Both the position numbers and the translations under genes were made by a program. Below the pieces are notes generated by a model. That model had not been told where the DNA came from. It searched no databases and worked only from the letters and a program-made list of their open reading frames with translations. From Bacillus sp. FJAT-45350 (lineage in GTDB: Bacteria; Bacillota; Bacilli; Bacillales; NISU01), in NCBI RefSeq assembly GCF_002335805.1, contig NZ_NISU01000001.1, forward strand, positions 2,922,079 through 2,986,078: a stretch of 64,000 bases of DNA. The letters are read 5' to 3'. Positions 25,085 to 33,385 of the stretch are shown in pieces (the stretch's first letter is position 1; each line of letters opens with the position of its first letter).

Positions 25085-26209
25085 CTACCAAATATTTAAC
25101 GAATCAACTTTATCTAAAGCCTCTTCCACTGTATCAGCTAACACATTGATATGCCCCATCTTTCTCCCTTGCTTTGCTTCTTCTTTCCCATATAGATGAA
25201 GTTTGATGGTATCAAATTGTTGTAGCTTGTCTAGCACTGGTGATAAATGCTCTCCTAGAATGTTCACCATAACAACTGGTTTAAGGAGGTTTGTTTGTCC
25301 AAGTGGCAAGTCACAAATCGCTCTCACATGCTGTTCAAACTGTGATGTTTCACACGCTTCCATCGTATAATGTCCTGAATTATGTGGCCGAGGAGCTACT
25401 TCATTAACATATAGTTCATTGTCTTTTGTTAAAAACATTTCAACTGCTAGAGTCCCAACCATATTTAATCCTTCAGCTAGTCGTATCGCCAGCCCTCTTG
25501 CTCTATCTTGAACAATTTCAGGGATACGAGCTGGTACAATAGTTTGATGCAAAATATTATTTTCATGTATATTTTCAGCTACCGGAAACGTTTTTACTTC
25601 ACCCGAAACACTTCTTGTTACGATAACTGATAATTCTTTATCAAATGGAATCCACTTCTCAAGTACAAGCTCACCTTTACCATCTAACGTTTGAAAGGCA
25701 GTTGCTATATCCGCCTTCTCACGAATAACAGCTTGTCCCTTGCCATCATAACCACCTCGACACGTTTTCAAAACGGATGGAATTCGAACTTCTTCAATAG
25801 CCTTTTGTAAATCATTTTCTGTCTTAACTAAATAATAAGGTGCAACTGGAATACCTAATGATTCAATTGCATTTTTTTCTAACCCTCGGTCTTGCGTTGT
25901 AAGTAACAACTTATGACCTTGAGGCAGGTACAAGTTTTCTTCTAAAAATTGAGCCGTTTGTCCATCAATATTTTCAAATTCATAAGTAAGTACATCACAT
26001 TCCTTTGCAAGCTCTTCTGCTCCGCCTAGGTCATCATAATTAGCAATGACTTCAACATCAGCAACTTGCCCACAAGGTGAATCACTCTTAGGTTCAAGTA
26101 CAGCAATTCGATAACCCATGGCTTTAGCTGAAAGAGCCATCATTCTACCTAATTGTCCTCCACCTAATATTCCGATTGTCTTACCGGGTTCAATAAGACG
26201 TTTCGTCAT
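25085..26209 (-). CDS. purK: N5-carboxyaminoimidazole ribonucleotide synthase PurK
   Basis: PurK uses ATP and bicarbonate to make N5-CAIR from AIR. The 374-residue ATP-grasp protein has [19 protein letters not shown] at the start, [12 protein letters not shown] and [14 protein letters not shown] in the centre, and [14 protein letters not shown]. The start overlaps the purE stop by four bases. Confidence 0.97.
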   Translation of the reverse strand: MTKRLIEPGKTIGILGGGQLGRMMALSAKAMGYRIAVLEPKSDSPCGQVADVEVIANYDDLGGAEELAKECDVLTYEFENIDGQTAQFLEENLYLPQGHKLLLTTQDRGLEKNAIESLGIPVAPYYLVKTENDLQKAIEEVRIPSVLKTCRGGYDGKGQAVIREKADIATAFQTLDGKGELVLEKWIPFDKELSVIVTRSVSGEVKTFPVAENIHENNILHQTIVPARIPEIVQDRARGLAIRLAEGLNMVGTLAVEMFLTKDNELYVNEVAPRPHNSGHYTMEACETSQFEQHVRAICDLPLGQTNLLKPVVMVNILGEHLSPVLDKLQQFDTIKLHLYGKEEAKQGRKMGHINVLADTVEEALDKVDSLNIW

Positions 26210-26691
26210 AGTTGTTCACTACTTTCAAGTACTTGTTCTTTCGTTTCTTGACGACGTACTTCAAGCTTATCAGCATACTCCGGGAATTGCGTCCCAAGCA
26301 TTTGTGCTGCTAATAATCCTGCATTTGTAGCTCCTGCCTTTCCAATAGCGACTGTAGCAACAGGAACTCCACCAGGCATTTGAACAATAGATAGGAGTGA
26401 ATCAAGTCCGTTAAGTGCCTTCGACTGAACTGGTACACCAATGACTGGAACGATTGTCTTTGCCGCTACCATTCCTGGTAGATGAGCAGCACCTCCAGCT
26501 CCTGCAATAATAACTTTAATGCCACGTTCTCTAGCTGTTTCGGCATAGTCAAACATTAAGTCTGGTGTACGGTGAGCAGAAACGACCTTCTTTTCATATG
26601 GCACTCCTAATTCATCTAAGATGTCGCACCCATGCTTCATCGTTTCCCAATCAGATATGCTTCCCATGATGACACCTACTAATGGCTCCAT
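26206..26691 (-). CDS. purE: N5-carboxyaminoimidazole ribonucleotide mutase PurE
   Basis: PurE (class I) converts N5-CAIR to CAIR. The 161-residue protein contains [26 protein letters not shown] and [15 protein letters not shown], the substrate-binding set. It is the first gene of the purEKBCSQLFMNHD operon, about 310 bases downstream of the promoter, with the riboswitch and attenuator in between. Confidence 0.97.
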   Translation of the reverse strand: MEPLVGVIMGSISDWETMKHGCDILDELGVPYEKKVVSAHRTPDLMFDYAETARERGIKVIIAGAGGAAHLPGMVAAKTIVPVIGVPVQSKALNGLDSLLSIVQMPGGVPVATVAIGKAGATNAGLLAAQMLGTQFPEYADKLEVRRQETKEQVLESSEQL

Positions 26692-26784
26692 TGTTGTACC
26701 TCCCGTATTAATAAATATTTATGTAAATTATTTTATATAATTGTATTGTTTTGATAAAATCCGACCTTTTTTGCACAATAAACA

Positions 26785-26865
26785 TAAAAAACGCTTATCT
26801 TTAGTATTGTCCGCTCTCTACCTAATCTATGGCGAGAAAGCAAAACAACACTAAACATAAGCGTT
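26785..26865 (-). terminator. Attenuator terminator in the pur leader
   Basis: On the minus strand AACGCTTATGTTTAG pairs with CTAAAGATAAGCG, and the second arm runs into TTTTTT. It lies between the purine aptamer and purE, where a guanine-induced terminator is expected. Confidence 0.75.
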
Positions 26866-26910
26866 GTAATCACTTCTTTACACACTGGAGTGTGTTAGAA
26901 GAGTCGCTTT

Positions 26911-26980
26911 CCCTCATAGTCTGATGATTTACGGTCGTCAGGTAGAAACTTTTAGGCCATATTTCCTAAATTATATGAGG
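26911..26980 (-). promoter_or_regulatory. Purine (guanine-type) riboswitch aptamer, pur operon leader
   Basis: On the minus strand the aptamer shows P1 (CCTCATATAATTT paired with ACTATGAGG), the loop GGAAATATGGCC, the core AGTTTCTACC, the P3 loop CCGTAAA and the J3/1 stretch GACTATG. The C in GACTATG is the specificity base of guanine/hypoxanthine sensors; adenine sensors have T. It is followed by a terminator before purE, so guanine should switch the operon off. Confidence 0.95.
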
Positions 26981-27005
26981 AATTATTTTATTAATGTACA
27001 TGTAC

Positions 27006-27082
27006 ATCTTAGCAGTTTGTCAGAAGATTTGTCAATGAAAAATCGAACATTATTAGATTCCGTTAGTTTATTGTTCGCTTTT
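27006..27082 (-). promoter_or_regulatory. pur operon promoter with paired inverted PurBoxes
   Basis: On the minus strand TTGACA (27030-27035) and TAAGAT (27006-27011) are 18 bases apart. Upstream lie AAAATCGAACATT at 27039-27051 and, inverted, AAAAGCGAACAAT at 27070-27082. Each differs from the PurR box AWWWCCGAACWWT at one position. Two inverted boxes with this spacing are the B. subtilis PurR operator arrangement, so PRPP-responsive repression is inferred. Confidence 0.85.
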
Positions 27083-27218
27083 TACAAGCTATTCCAATGA
27101 AACCTATCTCATGATTGCTATACCAACCTTTTTCTGTATGAAAAGTCTGTTATTTGTTGACATACTAAAACTATGAATCAAATCTCTTTGAAGTTGTTTC
27201 GATTTTCTAAACAAACAT

Positions 27219-27251
27219 AAAAAAAGACGATAGTGACACTCACCTCGTCTT
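27219..27251 (-). terminator. Terminator after the NETI-motif gene
   Basis: AAGACGA and TCGTCTT pair around a 14-base loop, and on the minus strand the stem runs into seven T residues. Confidence 0.7.
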
Positions 27252-27265
27252 CACTCCTCCTTATA

Positions 27266-27463
27266 CTATTTTAATACCCCTTCAAATACAATCTTTTGTC
27301 TTATTGGCACAAACTCCTGTTTTCCATTTGTCATTACCTCTTGAAAAACTGGCTCTTCCATTCGCCTTGTTGGCATATATCCTTCTTGTTCCATCCTTTG
27401 TAAGCATTGATCAATTGATTCATTTTCTCCCACTTCGAATTTTTGCTTCTTTTTTTTCGACAT
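27266..27463 (-). CDS. NETI motif-containing protein (YebG-like)
   Basis: The 65-residue basic protein opens MSKKKKQKFEVGENESIDQC, then LQRMEQEGYMPTRRMEEPVF. It matches the short NETI/YebG family found next to purE in Bacillus. Here the eponymous NETI motif reads NESI. The function is unknown. It sits just upstream of the pur promoter with its own terminator. Confidence 0.8.
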   Translation of the reverse strand: MSKKKKQKFEVGENESIDQCLQRMEQEGYMPTRRMEEPVFQEVMTNGKQEFVPIRQKIVFEGVLK

Positions 27464-27629
27464 CGATATCTAGCCCCCTTTTGAATATCCTACAGTTAAG
27501 ATACTATCAAACATGCTTATTGAAAAGGACTCTCTTTGTCTTCATTATAAACAAAAAGAGGCACTTTTTAGGGGAGTAATCTGAATTAGACATTTTCAGT
27601 GGCTTTGTTCTTAGTCAACTCGTCTATAA

Positions 27630-28187
27630 TTATTTAAATTTCGGAAAAAATCTATATCTACCCATAAAGGTATTATTATAATCTGTTACGTTCATTAATG
27701 CTTTTTCTTCCTCAGGTATACGAATGGACATGACTACTAAGTTTAACAAAGTAAAAATTATCGCCGTCCAGTATGCTTGAAAAATGATTGGCAAAGTGAT
27801 AATTTCTGTTGCCACAATTACATAATTAGGGTGCCTCATAAATCGGTATGGACCTTTAGCGACTACATTAGCTCCTGGGAGTACCATAATCCTCGTGTTC
27901 CAAAATGGACCTAATGAAGATAGGCTCCACACTCTACCTATTTGGGCTAGGATAAAGAATAGGAAAGGAATCCACCACCAAGATAGTATTGTTTTCTCAA
28001 AATTAACTACTTCATATAATAAGGAAAGAAAGAAGCCAATATGAACGAATACAATGTATTTATAATGCTTCTCACCAACCTCGTATCCACCTTTTGCTTT
28101 AATCCAATCTGCATTTCTATTTGCTATCATTAATTCAACCAATCGTTGCAAAATTACAATTCCGACAATTACATAAAAAAGTATCAT
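27630..28187 (-). CDS. Isoprenylcysteine carboxyl methyltransferase-family protein (BpsB/YpbQ-like)
   Basis: The 185-residue protein has about five hydrophobic helices and the ICMT/phospholipid-methyltransferase motif GPYRFMRHPNYVIVATEI, which binds S-adenosylmethionine. It ends 13 bases from the upstream polyketide synthase gene. In B. subtilis the equivalent pair BpsA-BpsB makes alkylpyrones and O-methylates them, so this protein is inferred to methylate the product of its neighbour. Confidence 0.85.
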   Translation of the reverse strand: MILFYVIVGIVILQRLVELMIANRNADWIKAKGGYEVGEKHYKYIVFVHIGFFLSLLYEVVNFEKTILSWWWIPFLFFILAQIGRVWSLSSLGPFWNTRIMVLPGANVVAKGPYRFMRHPNYVIVATEIITLPIIFQAYWTAIIFTLLNLVVMSIRIPEEEKALMNVTDYNNTFMGRYRFFPKFK

Positions 28188-28200
28188 TACATCCCTCCTC

Positions 28201-29286
28201 CTACTTCCATTCTAAAAGAACGAGCTCCGAACTAAACCCTGGACCTAATGCCCCAAGTAACCCTACTTGTCCTACATCGGAATCCTTTTTCATAAATTCA
28301 TTCAGTACAAATAACACTGTAGGTGCTGACATATTACCATTGTCTTCAAGAATTTTCCTTGAAATACTCGTCATGTCTCTTTTTTCATCAAACATCTTTT
28401 CATAAGCATCGAGAACTTTCTTTCCGCCAGGATGAGCTACAAAGTAATCCACTTCCTCTAATGAAATTTGATGTTCCTTCAAAAAATCTTGAACAACAGG
28501 ACCAAACCAGTTTTTAATTAATGAAGGGATACTTCTAGAAAAAACAACATTCAACCCGTCATTCTTAACCTCCCAGCCCATTACGTCCTCTGAATTAGGC
28601 ATTAGCTGAGAATCAGTTCCTGAAATCACAGGCAGTGTGTTCTTCGTTACTTGTATGTCGTTTACTTCATCTCCAGCTACTAAGGCACACGCAACACCAT
28701 CAGCAAACAAAGAGGTTCCGATTAAGTTGCTCTTTGATTGGTCCTCTTTTTGAAAGGTTAGACTACATAATTCAGTGCAAAGAACGAGAACCTTCCCTTT
28801 CGGATATGCTAAACAAAATTCATACGCCCGACTTAATCCAGAAGCCCCTCCAGCACAACCAAGACCCCATATCGGAACCCGCTTAATATTTGATTTAAAG
28901 GGGAGTAAGTTTGCTATTTTCGCTTCAATAGTTGGAGTAGAAAAACCAGTACTTGAAATAAAATAAATTGCATCAATTTCACTACAGTCAACTGGACTAT
29001 CTAGAAATTCTTCATTTGATAAGCACAGTTCAATTGCCTCTTTTCCATACTCTGTTGCGAGCTGAATATAAAGGTCATTTCTTTCTTTTAATGTATGGTC
29101 TTTATAATACCAATCAAGAGGCATTGAGAAATTTCTATGTTTAATTTGACCGTTATCAAATACTTGTAATAACCTATTAATATCATGAAATTCCTCATGG
29201 AATAGTTCTCTTGCAAATTCTGCCGTGTCAGACTGAATTATTTTATTGGAAGGTGTGATTGTACTAACAGATATTATAATCGGCAT
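28201..29286 (-). CDS. Type III polyketide synthase (BpsA/BcsA-like)
   Basis: With the start at 29286 (MPIIISVSTITP, after GGAGG), the 361-residue protein is a chalcone-synthase-fold enzyme. The Cys-His-Asn triad is visible: Cys144 in GLGCAGGASG, His in YFVAHPGGKKVLDAYE and Asn in DNGNMSAPTVLFVL. Bacterial members condense fatty acyl-CoA with malonyl-CoA to alkylpyrones. It is operonic with the methyltransferase. A longer start at 29355 lacks a better ribosome binding site. Confidence 0.9.
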   Translation of the reverse strand: MPIIISVSTITPSNKIIQSDTAEFARELFHEEFHDINRLLQVFDNGQIKHRNFSMPLDWYYKDHTLKERNDLYIQLATEYGKEAIELCLSNEEFLDSPVDCSEIDAIYFISSTGFSTPTIEAKIANLLPFKSNIKRVPIWGLGCAGGASGLSRAYEFCLAYPKGKVLVLCTELCSLTFQKEDQSKSNLIGTSLFADGVACALVAGDEVNDIQVTKNTLPVISGTDSQLMPNSEDVMGWEVKNDGLNVVFSRSIPSLIKNWFGPVVQDFLKEHQISLEEVDYFVAHPGGKKVLDAYEKMFDEKRDMTSISRKILEDNGNMSAPTVLFVLNEFMKKDSDVGQVGLLGALGPGFSSELVLLEWK

Positions 29287-29362
29287 GCATATATAACCTC
29301 CAAAGTGGTATAAATCTTCTCTGTTAATTTTTCCATTACTTTCAAAAAAATACACAAAAAGA

Positions 29363-29398
29363 AAAAAGAGGCTAAGCTACATTATTTACTAAACCTCT
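29363..29398 (-). terminator. Probable terminator downstream of the DUF6944-like gene
   Basis: On the minus strand AGAGGTTTAG and CTTAGCCTCT form an imperfect stem around TAAATAATGTAG, followed by TTTTTTC. Confidence 0.6.
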
Positions 29399-29447
29399 CC
29401 TCTAATTTGGCTATGAATTTTCACTAGTTCTGTTTTCCTATTACTCC

Positions 29448-29978
29448 TTATCGAATTTTGTACGTAACAATAACCGCTTGTAAAATGGATCCAGACGTTT
29501 GTGTCCAACTTCCGACAGTTGATAGAATATCTCCCTTGCCTTCTTTTCCATGAATTTCACTCACAGCCCCAATCGCTTCTAGCCCAGCACCTATCGACTG
29601 TAGAAAATAGCTTACAAGCAACCGTCTATCTTCTTCTACTAATGAAGCTAGTACTGGACCTAGTGCTTGCAAAGAATCACCCAATGCCTCTAAACGTACA
29701 TTATCAATGCTTTCTTCCTCCAACTGTCTTGCTGCTGCGATTGATGCTGTTGCTGCACCAGCAGCCTCTATCCAATCACCTATTTCCGCAATCGGTTCTT
29801 CTTCATCAATCGCTTGTAAAGCGTTTCCGAATGCCTGTAAACCTTCACCTATTTTAATAATCTCATAAACTAAATCATCATCTAATCCGACTAAGTTTCT
29901 AGTCTCACCTATAGATGAAAGAATTTGCCCTATAGCGTCTAACCAACTACCAGATACATCTAATTGTTCAAAGTTCAT
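29448..29978 (-). CDS. DUF6944-like repetitive alpha-helical protein
   Basis: The 176-residue acidic protein is built from about eight related amphipathic segments. Examples are WLDAIGQILSSIGETR, IGEGLQAFGNALQAI, WIEAAGAATASIAAARQ, LGDSLQALGPVLASL and IGAGLEAIGAVSEI, with Trp-x-x-x-x-Gly and Leu-Gln-Ala recurring. It resembles the DUF6944 repetitive proteins of Bacillus. The function is unknown. Its place next to polyketide and spore genes suggests a spore role, but this is inference. The start at 29978 follows GGTGATAGCT. Confidence 0.65.
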   Translation of the reverse strand: MNFEQLDVSGSWLDAIGQILSSIGETRNLVGLDDDLVYEIIKIGEGLQAFGNALQAIDEEEPIAEIGDWIEAAGAATASIAAARQLEEESIDNVRLEALGDSLQALGPVLASLVEEDRRLLVSYFLQSIGAGLEAIGAVSEIHGKEGKGDILSTVGSWTQTSGSILQAVIVTYKIR

Positions 29979-30121
29979 AGCTATCACCAATCTTCAAAAC
30001 ACTTCTTTAACTATTATATGTTGTTGAAATGACGATGCTATCTTAAATAGTCAAGTCATAATTAAATACGCATTCACATACATCATTAAGAATGTACTAT
30101 GTGAAAAGGAGGTTTTGACTC

Positions 30122-30448
30122 TTGGACGAAAAACGATTAGAATTAATCGAAAATAACCTTAAACGCCTAGACAGATTAATCCTAGAAAATCGTGCATACT
30201 TAGAAGAATTAATTGAAAGTAAGTTAGCTGACATTACTAACGAGAAAAAGCACAACATTCAACATGACATACCCTCAGGTATAGACTCTCTAAGTTCACT
30301 TCAACTAAAAATTGAGTACTTAACATCAGCAAATGAACAAATGGTACAACAAAACCAACGGCTTAGAGAATACATTGAGAATGTTATAGATAAGAATGAA
30401 GTACCAACGAAAGAAGATTACTTTCGAGCATTACGAGGAGATGTATAA
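30122..30448 (+). CDS. Hypothetical coiled-coil protein
   Basis: The 108-residue protein starts at TTG, nine bases after AGGAGG. It is charged and almost entirely helical by eye. One coiled-coil stretch lies at residues 3-35 (LIENNLKRLDRLILENRAYL) and a second at 60-92 (LKIEYLTSANEQMVQQNQRL). No known family was recognised. It is the first plus-strand gene before the YjcZ-like and GerP-like genes and may belong with them. Confidence 0.65.
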   Translation: MDEKRLELIENNLKRLDRLILENRAYLEELIESKLADITNEKKHNIQHDIPSGIDSLSSLQLKIEYLTSANEQMVQQNQRLREYIENVIDKNEVPTKEDYFRALRGDV

Positions 30449-30540
30449 TAATAATGTAAAAAATAAACAGTCTCTCTTCCTCACCCCTTTACTAAAATTC
30501 CATACTATGAAATGGAAAAGTAGAAAAGGAGGCATTTATC

Positions 30541-30624
30541 ATGGATGGTGGGTACACGAGCGATTTTATTTTAATCCTTGTTTTATTTATTTTACTCGTT
30601 ATCATTGGTGCAGCATGGATTTAA
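30541..30624 (+). CDS. YjcZ-family tiny sporulation protein (27 residues)
   Basis: The frame starts at ATG after AAAAGGAGGCATTTATC and encodes MDGGYTSDF followed by the hydrophobic run ILILVLFILLVIIGAAWI. This is the pattern of the YjcZ/SscA-type peptides (Gly/Tyr-rich start, then FxLIVVLFILLVIxG) made during sporulation. It lacks the usual GYGYG repeat, so it is a divergent member. A strong terminator follows. Confidence 0.8.
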   Translation: MDGGYTSDFILILVLFILLVIIGAAWI

Positions 30625-30632
30625 AGGAACAC

Positions 30633-30675
30633 AAAAAACGTACTTTAATCACTTTTGATTAAAGTACGTTTTTTT
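30633..30675 (+). terminator. Terminator after the YjcZ-like gene
   Basis: AACGTACTTTAATC and GATTAAAGTACGTT pair perfectly around a 6-base loop, with A and T runs outside. Confidence 0.92.
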
Positions 30676-30755
30676 CTTTTATCATGAAACTTGTGACATT
30701 CGTCTATATATATACATAAGAATATAGTAAAGGCTAAAAACGGGAGGAAGTTATT

Positions 30756-30977
30756 TTGACACATGTAAATAACATCGTCGGGATTCGAGTTAATAATGCC
30801 TCTAATAACGCCTCTATGAACTTTGGTAATACTCTTCATAAAGGACACCAGGCGAATGTCAAAATGAATGTAGGTTATTATCAAGCTGGGGATGCAAACT
30901 TTAGTCCATTGCAATTTAATAATGCTAATTTAGTTAATGATCCAGACGTAACAGATCAAGCCCAAGCGCAGGTCTAA
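30756..30977 (+). CDS. GerPF/GerPA-family spore germination protein, paralogue 1
   Basis: The 73-residue protein starts at TTG (MTHVNNIVGIRVNN), six bases after GGGAGGAAG. It matches the GerPA/GerPF family through ASMNFG near residue 24 and the terminal NDPDVTDQ. GerP proteins form an inner spore-coat layer that lets germinants reach their receptors. It is about 70 percent identical by eye to the protein at 33069-33281. A GerPB/D-like gene follows after 27 bases. Confidence 0.8.
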   Translation: MTHVNNIVGIRVNNASNNASMNFGNTLHKGHQANVKMNVGYYQAGDANFSPLQFNNANLVNDPDVTDQAQAQV

Positions 30978-31004
30978 ATTTATAGTTTAGAAAGGACTTG
31001 AGCC

Positions 31005-31217
31005 ATGCAAATTAATATAAAGAATATTCGTATTAACTCGATAAGTACCATTGGTTCATTAAATATTGGAAAAACTGTGTTTACGGATAATCATTCATCA
31101 TCAGCTCGATATCCAAAACCAAATTATGAAGAAACTGAACCAGAGAATAACGATGAAAATGAAAACCCTCAAATAATTGATGTAGAAACAATTGGGTTAC
31201 CTCCATATTCTGGATAG
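31005..31217 (+). CDS. Small GerPB/GerPD-like spore protein
   Basis: The 70-residue protein has the N-terminal pattern INIKNIRINSISTIGSLNIG shared by the small GerP proteins (GerPB, GerPD, GerPE). An acidic tail rich in Glu/Asn follows and ends GLPPYSG. Assignment to one subfamily is not possible by eye. It lies between the GerPF-like and GerPC-like genes, which supports a GerP role. Confidence 0.6.
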   Translation: MQINIKNIRINSISTIGSLNIGKTVFTDNHSSSARYPKPNYEETEPENNDENENPQIIDVETIGLPPYSG

Positions 31218-31326
31218 TCCACTCTTCTAACAGTAGAAAAGGATATATTCAACTATAATCTTCGTCATACATTGAGCTACAAATCATATTTTAGTAGGAG
31301 AGATAACTATTTAGGGAGGGGTTATT

Positions 31327-31839
31327 ATTTATTATTACTACTGGCCTCGGTATTATCAACAACAACCTGGCTATATAAATCAGTATCAACAGGGTGCACA
31401 TCAACTTCCAGAATACCTATATCAGCAACAAAAGGATTATAATCCACTCGAAAACGAAATGGTTAGTGAAAGTTATAACTATGAAGATAACTTTCACTTG
31501 CCAAACCCTCTAGACATATTAGAGGAGTTGCAAAAGAAAATTGAGGATATCGAAGAAGAAAATAAGCAACTAAAGGAAAAAATCGAGAACCTTCAACCGA
31601 TTACAATTGAAAATATTAATTACAAAATTCAAGAATTAACTGTTAAAGAGTTGTCAGGCACTTTAAATATTGGCATGACAGCCCTAACAGATCCTGAAAA
31701 CATCAAGAAGTTAATTAATGAACATGACGACATTAAATTTAATGATTTGGATACGACAGAAGTGAGTGAAGTAGAGGATTTGGATCAATTTGAAGATATA
31801 GAGAATATGGAAAACATGAATACTCATCAAGAAGGCTAA
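31327..31839 (+). CDS. GerPC-like spore germination protein, probable AUU start
   Basis: Read from ATT at 31327, seven bases after GGAGG, the 170-residue protein begins with YYYYWPRYYQQQPG, the aromatic GerPC amino terminus. A coiled coil (about residues 57-90) follows, then the GerPC signature ITIENINYKIQELTVKELSG with TLNIG. No ATG, GTG or TTG exists in frame between the stop at 31312-31314 and the ATG at 31459, which lacks a good ribosome binding site. The first 45 codons are clearly GerPC-like, so ATT initiation (or a mutated start) is inferred. Confidence 0.7.
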   Translation: MYYYYWPRYYQQQPGYINQYQQGAHQLPEYLYQQQKDYNPLENEMVSESYNYEDNFHLPNPLDILEELQKKIEDIEEENKQLKEKIENLQPITIENINYKIQELTVKELSGTLNIGMTALTDPENIKKLINEHDDIKFNDLDTTEVSEVEDLDQFEDIENMENMNTHQEG

Positions 31840-31893
31840 AAGTAAATGCCTATGACCAATTAGCGAAAAAAGGTCATAGGCATTTACTTTTTT
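31838..31893. terminator. Strong bidirectional terminator after the GerPC-like gene
   Basis: AAAAGTAAATGCCTATGACC and its exact complement pair over 20 bp around a 14-base loop. It ends the GerPC-like transcript and probably the converging Hsp20-type gene. Confidence 0.92.
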
Positions 31894-31918
31894 ATATTCT
31901 TCTTAGTCGTAATCCACA

Positions 31919-32350
31919 CTACTCATCATCTAAATTCTTTATGCTTACCTTGTTCTTCAAGTGATTTGAGCGAATTAATCGATGCAAATGAATGACCAAT
32001 AAACCTTTCTGATAAGCAGCATCGATTTTATCATCTCTAATCGGGAAAGGTAACTCTATTGTACGTTTAAATGGACCTTGCGGGATTTCTTCTTGAATAA
32101 TACGGAACCCAGAGAAATCAGTATGAAGAGTGCCTCTTACTTCTAGCGTCCTTTCATATGCATAAATATCAACTTCCTCTAGTTTAAGCCCAGGCAATGT
32201 AAAGACACATAAAAGCTCATTACTAGTTTCATACATATTCATCCTCACTACACTATTCTCATTTGATAAATTATCAAAGCTAGAGAAGAAATCGTCCCCT
32301 AGAAATTTCGGCAGCATACTTTTCCAGTTTTGTGAAAAGTTATTATTCAT
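31919..32350 (-). CDS. Hsp20/alpha-crystallin-type protein, paralogue 1 (CotM/CotP-like)
   Basis: The 143-residue protein has an alpha-crystallin domain at about residues 38-125. Visible landmarks are NELLCVFTLPGLKLEEVDI, YERTLEVRGTL, and FKRTIELPFPIRDDKIDA with KGLLVIHLHR. In Bacillus such short members (CotM, CotP) are spore-coat proteins. The paralogue at 35828-36265 is about 60 percent identical by eye. The start follows AGGAGGGGAGAGC. Confidence 0.8.
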   Translation of the reverse strand: MNNNFSQNWKSMLPKFLGDDFFSSFDNLSNENSVVRMNMYETSNELLCVFTLPGLKLEEVDIYAYERTLEVRGTLHTDFSGFRIIQEEIPQGPFKRTIELPFPIRDDKIDAAYQKGLLVIHLHRLIRSNHLKNKVSIKNLDDE

Positions 32351-32373
32351 GCTCTCCCCTCCTCTAAGAGTCA

Positions 32374-32414
32374 GTCACCCCATCTAAACGAGAAACTTTG
32401 GTGGATGGGGTGAC
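32374..32414. terminator. Hairpin between Hsp20-type and LysM genes
   Basis: GTCACCCCATC pairs with GATGGGGTGAC across a 19-base loop. There is no clear T run, so termination is only likely. Confidence 0.5.
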
Positions 32415-32435
32415 GTTTCTACTAATATCTAGCTT

Positions 32436-32876
32436 CTACTGGCCTTGATACCAATAGTAAGGATAATAATAGCCAACTTGATTTGGATATTGATATTGCG
32501 GATACATAATTGCTTGAGGCTGGTCTGCTACTGAACGATACTGTTGTTCTTCATTTCTCATCTTAGGTAATTGTTGTTCAGCTTGGTGTCCATGCTTAAC
32601 CAAATAATCTTCTGATGGCCAATGAGGGATGTTTGGTTTATTGTAATGTACAGGTTCATCAGACACATATGCACACACATTACCTTTATTATCGGATCCG
32701 TCCCACAATCCATCTAATCCCATAATAGAAGGTATTGTCACTTGCGCCCCTTCAATGATACTTGTGGGGTCTTGAATATGTTGATTATAGGATAATAATA
32801 AATTCACATCAATGTTATACTTTTTAGCTAAAAAATGTAACGTCTCCCCTTGACCACATACGTGCGCTCTAATCAT
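32436..32876 (-). CDS. LysM domain protein, probable spore-coat component
   Basis: The 146-residue protein carries one LysM domain at residues 1-50 (IRAHVCGQGETLHFLAKKYN to VTIPSIMG). A low-complexity Gln/Tyr/Pro-rich C terminus follows (QYQYPNQVGYYYPYYWYQGQ). It has no signal peptide, which fits assembly onto spore peptidoglycan from the mother cell, as for SafA-type proteins. Its neighbours are Hsp20-type and GerP-like genes. The exact family is not recognised. Confidence 0.75.
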   Translation of the reverse strand: MIRAHVCGQGETLHFLAKKYNIDVNLLLSYNQHIQDPTSIIEGAQVTIPSIMGLDGLWDGSDNKGNVCAYVSDEPVHYNKPNIPHWPSEDYLVKHGHQAEQQLPKMRNEEQQYRSVADQPQAIMYPQYQYPNQVGYYYPYYWYQGQ

Positions 32877-33068
32877 ATAAAAACCTCCTATTGATTTGTA
32901 ACAATATATGTTTATTCACCCATTGGGTTTTTGACATAGTTTTTTAGAAGAACAAGTAGTATTTTTTTATTAGTTCTTTTTCTATAATAGCTGTGTCATT
33001 ATTCCTCCTACTACATAGGATGAAAGAGTAAGTACACACGTTGGGAGGAGATTACTTTCTTCACACAT

Positions 33069-33281
33069 ATGAACAATATCCTCGGGATAAGGGTAAATCA
33101 AGCAGCTAGTAATGCCTCTATGAACTTTGGTCACGCTGTCCACAAGGGACATCAAGCAAATTTAAAACTAAACTCAGGCTACACACAACCAGGGGATGCA
33201 AACTTCAGTCCATTGCAGTTCAACAATGCTAACTTAACGAATGATCCTGATGTTGTCGACCAAGCACAAACACAGATTTAG
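33069..33281 (+). CDS. GerPF/GerPA-family spore germination protein, paralogue 2
   Basis: The 70-residue product (MNNILGIRVNQ..., ASMNFG, FSPLQFNNAN, NDPDVVDQ) is a close paralogue of the protein at 30756-30977. The position of that gene's TTG start is TTC here, so the first usable start is the ATG at 33069. That places GGGAGGAG 18 bases upstream, longer than usual. A terminator follows at 33306. Confidence 0.8.
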   Translation: MNNILGIRVNQAASNASMNFGHAVHKGHQANLKLNSGYTQPGDANFSPLQFNNANLTNDPDVVDQAQTQI

Positions 33282-33305
33282 TGTTTTTTTAGTGCCACAA
33301 AACTG

Positions 33306-33347
33306 AGTCCACTGAAAAAGTGTGATTTTACACTTTTTTAGTGGACT
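33306..33347. terminator. Terminator between GerPF-like gene and cbiO
   Basis: AGTCCACTGAAAAAGTGT pairs with ACACTTTTTTAGTGGACT over 18 bases with one mismatch, around a 6-base loop. A similar ACTGAAAAAGTG hairpin recurs at 37994. Confidence 0.8.
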
Positions 33348-33385
33348 TCTGTATCTACTATTCTAAAATCTAGTGTACACATAAC

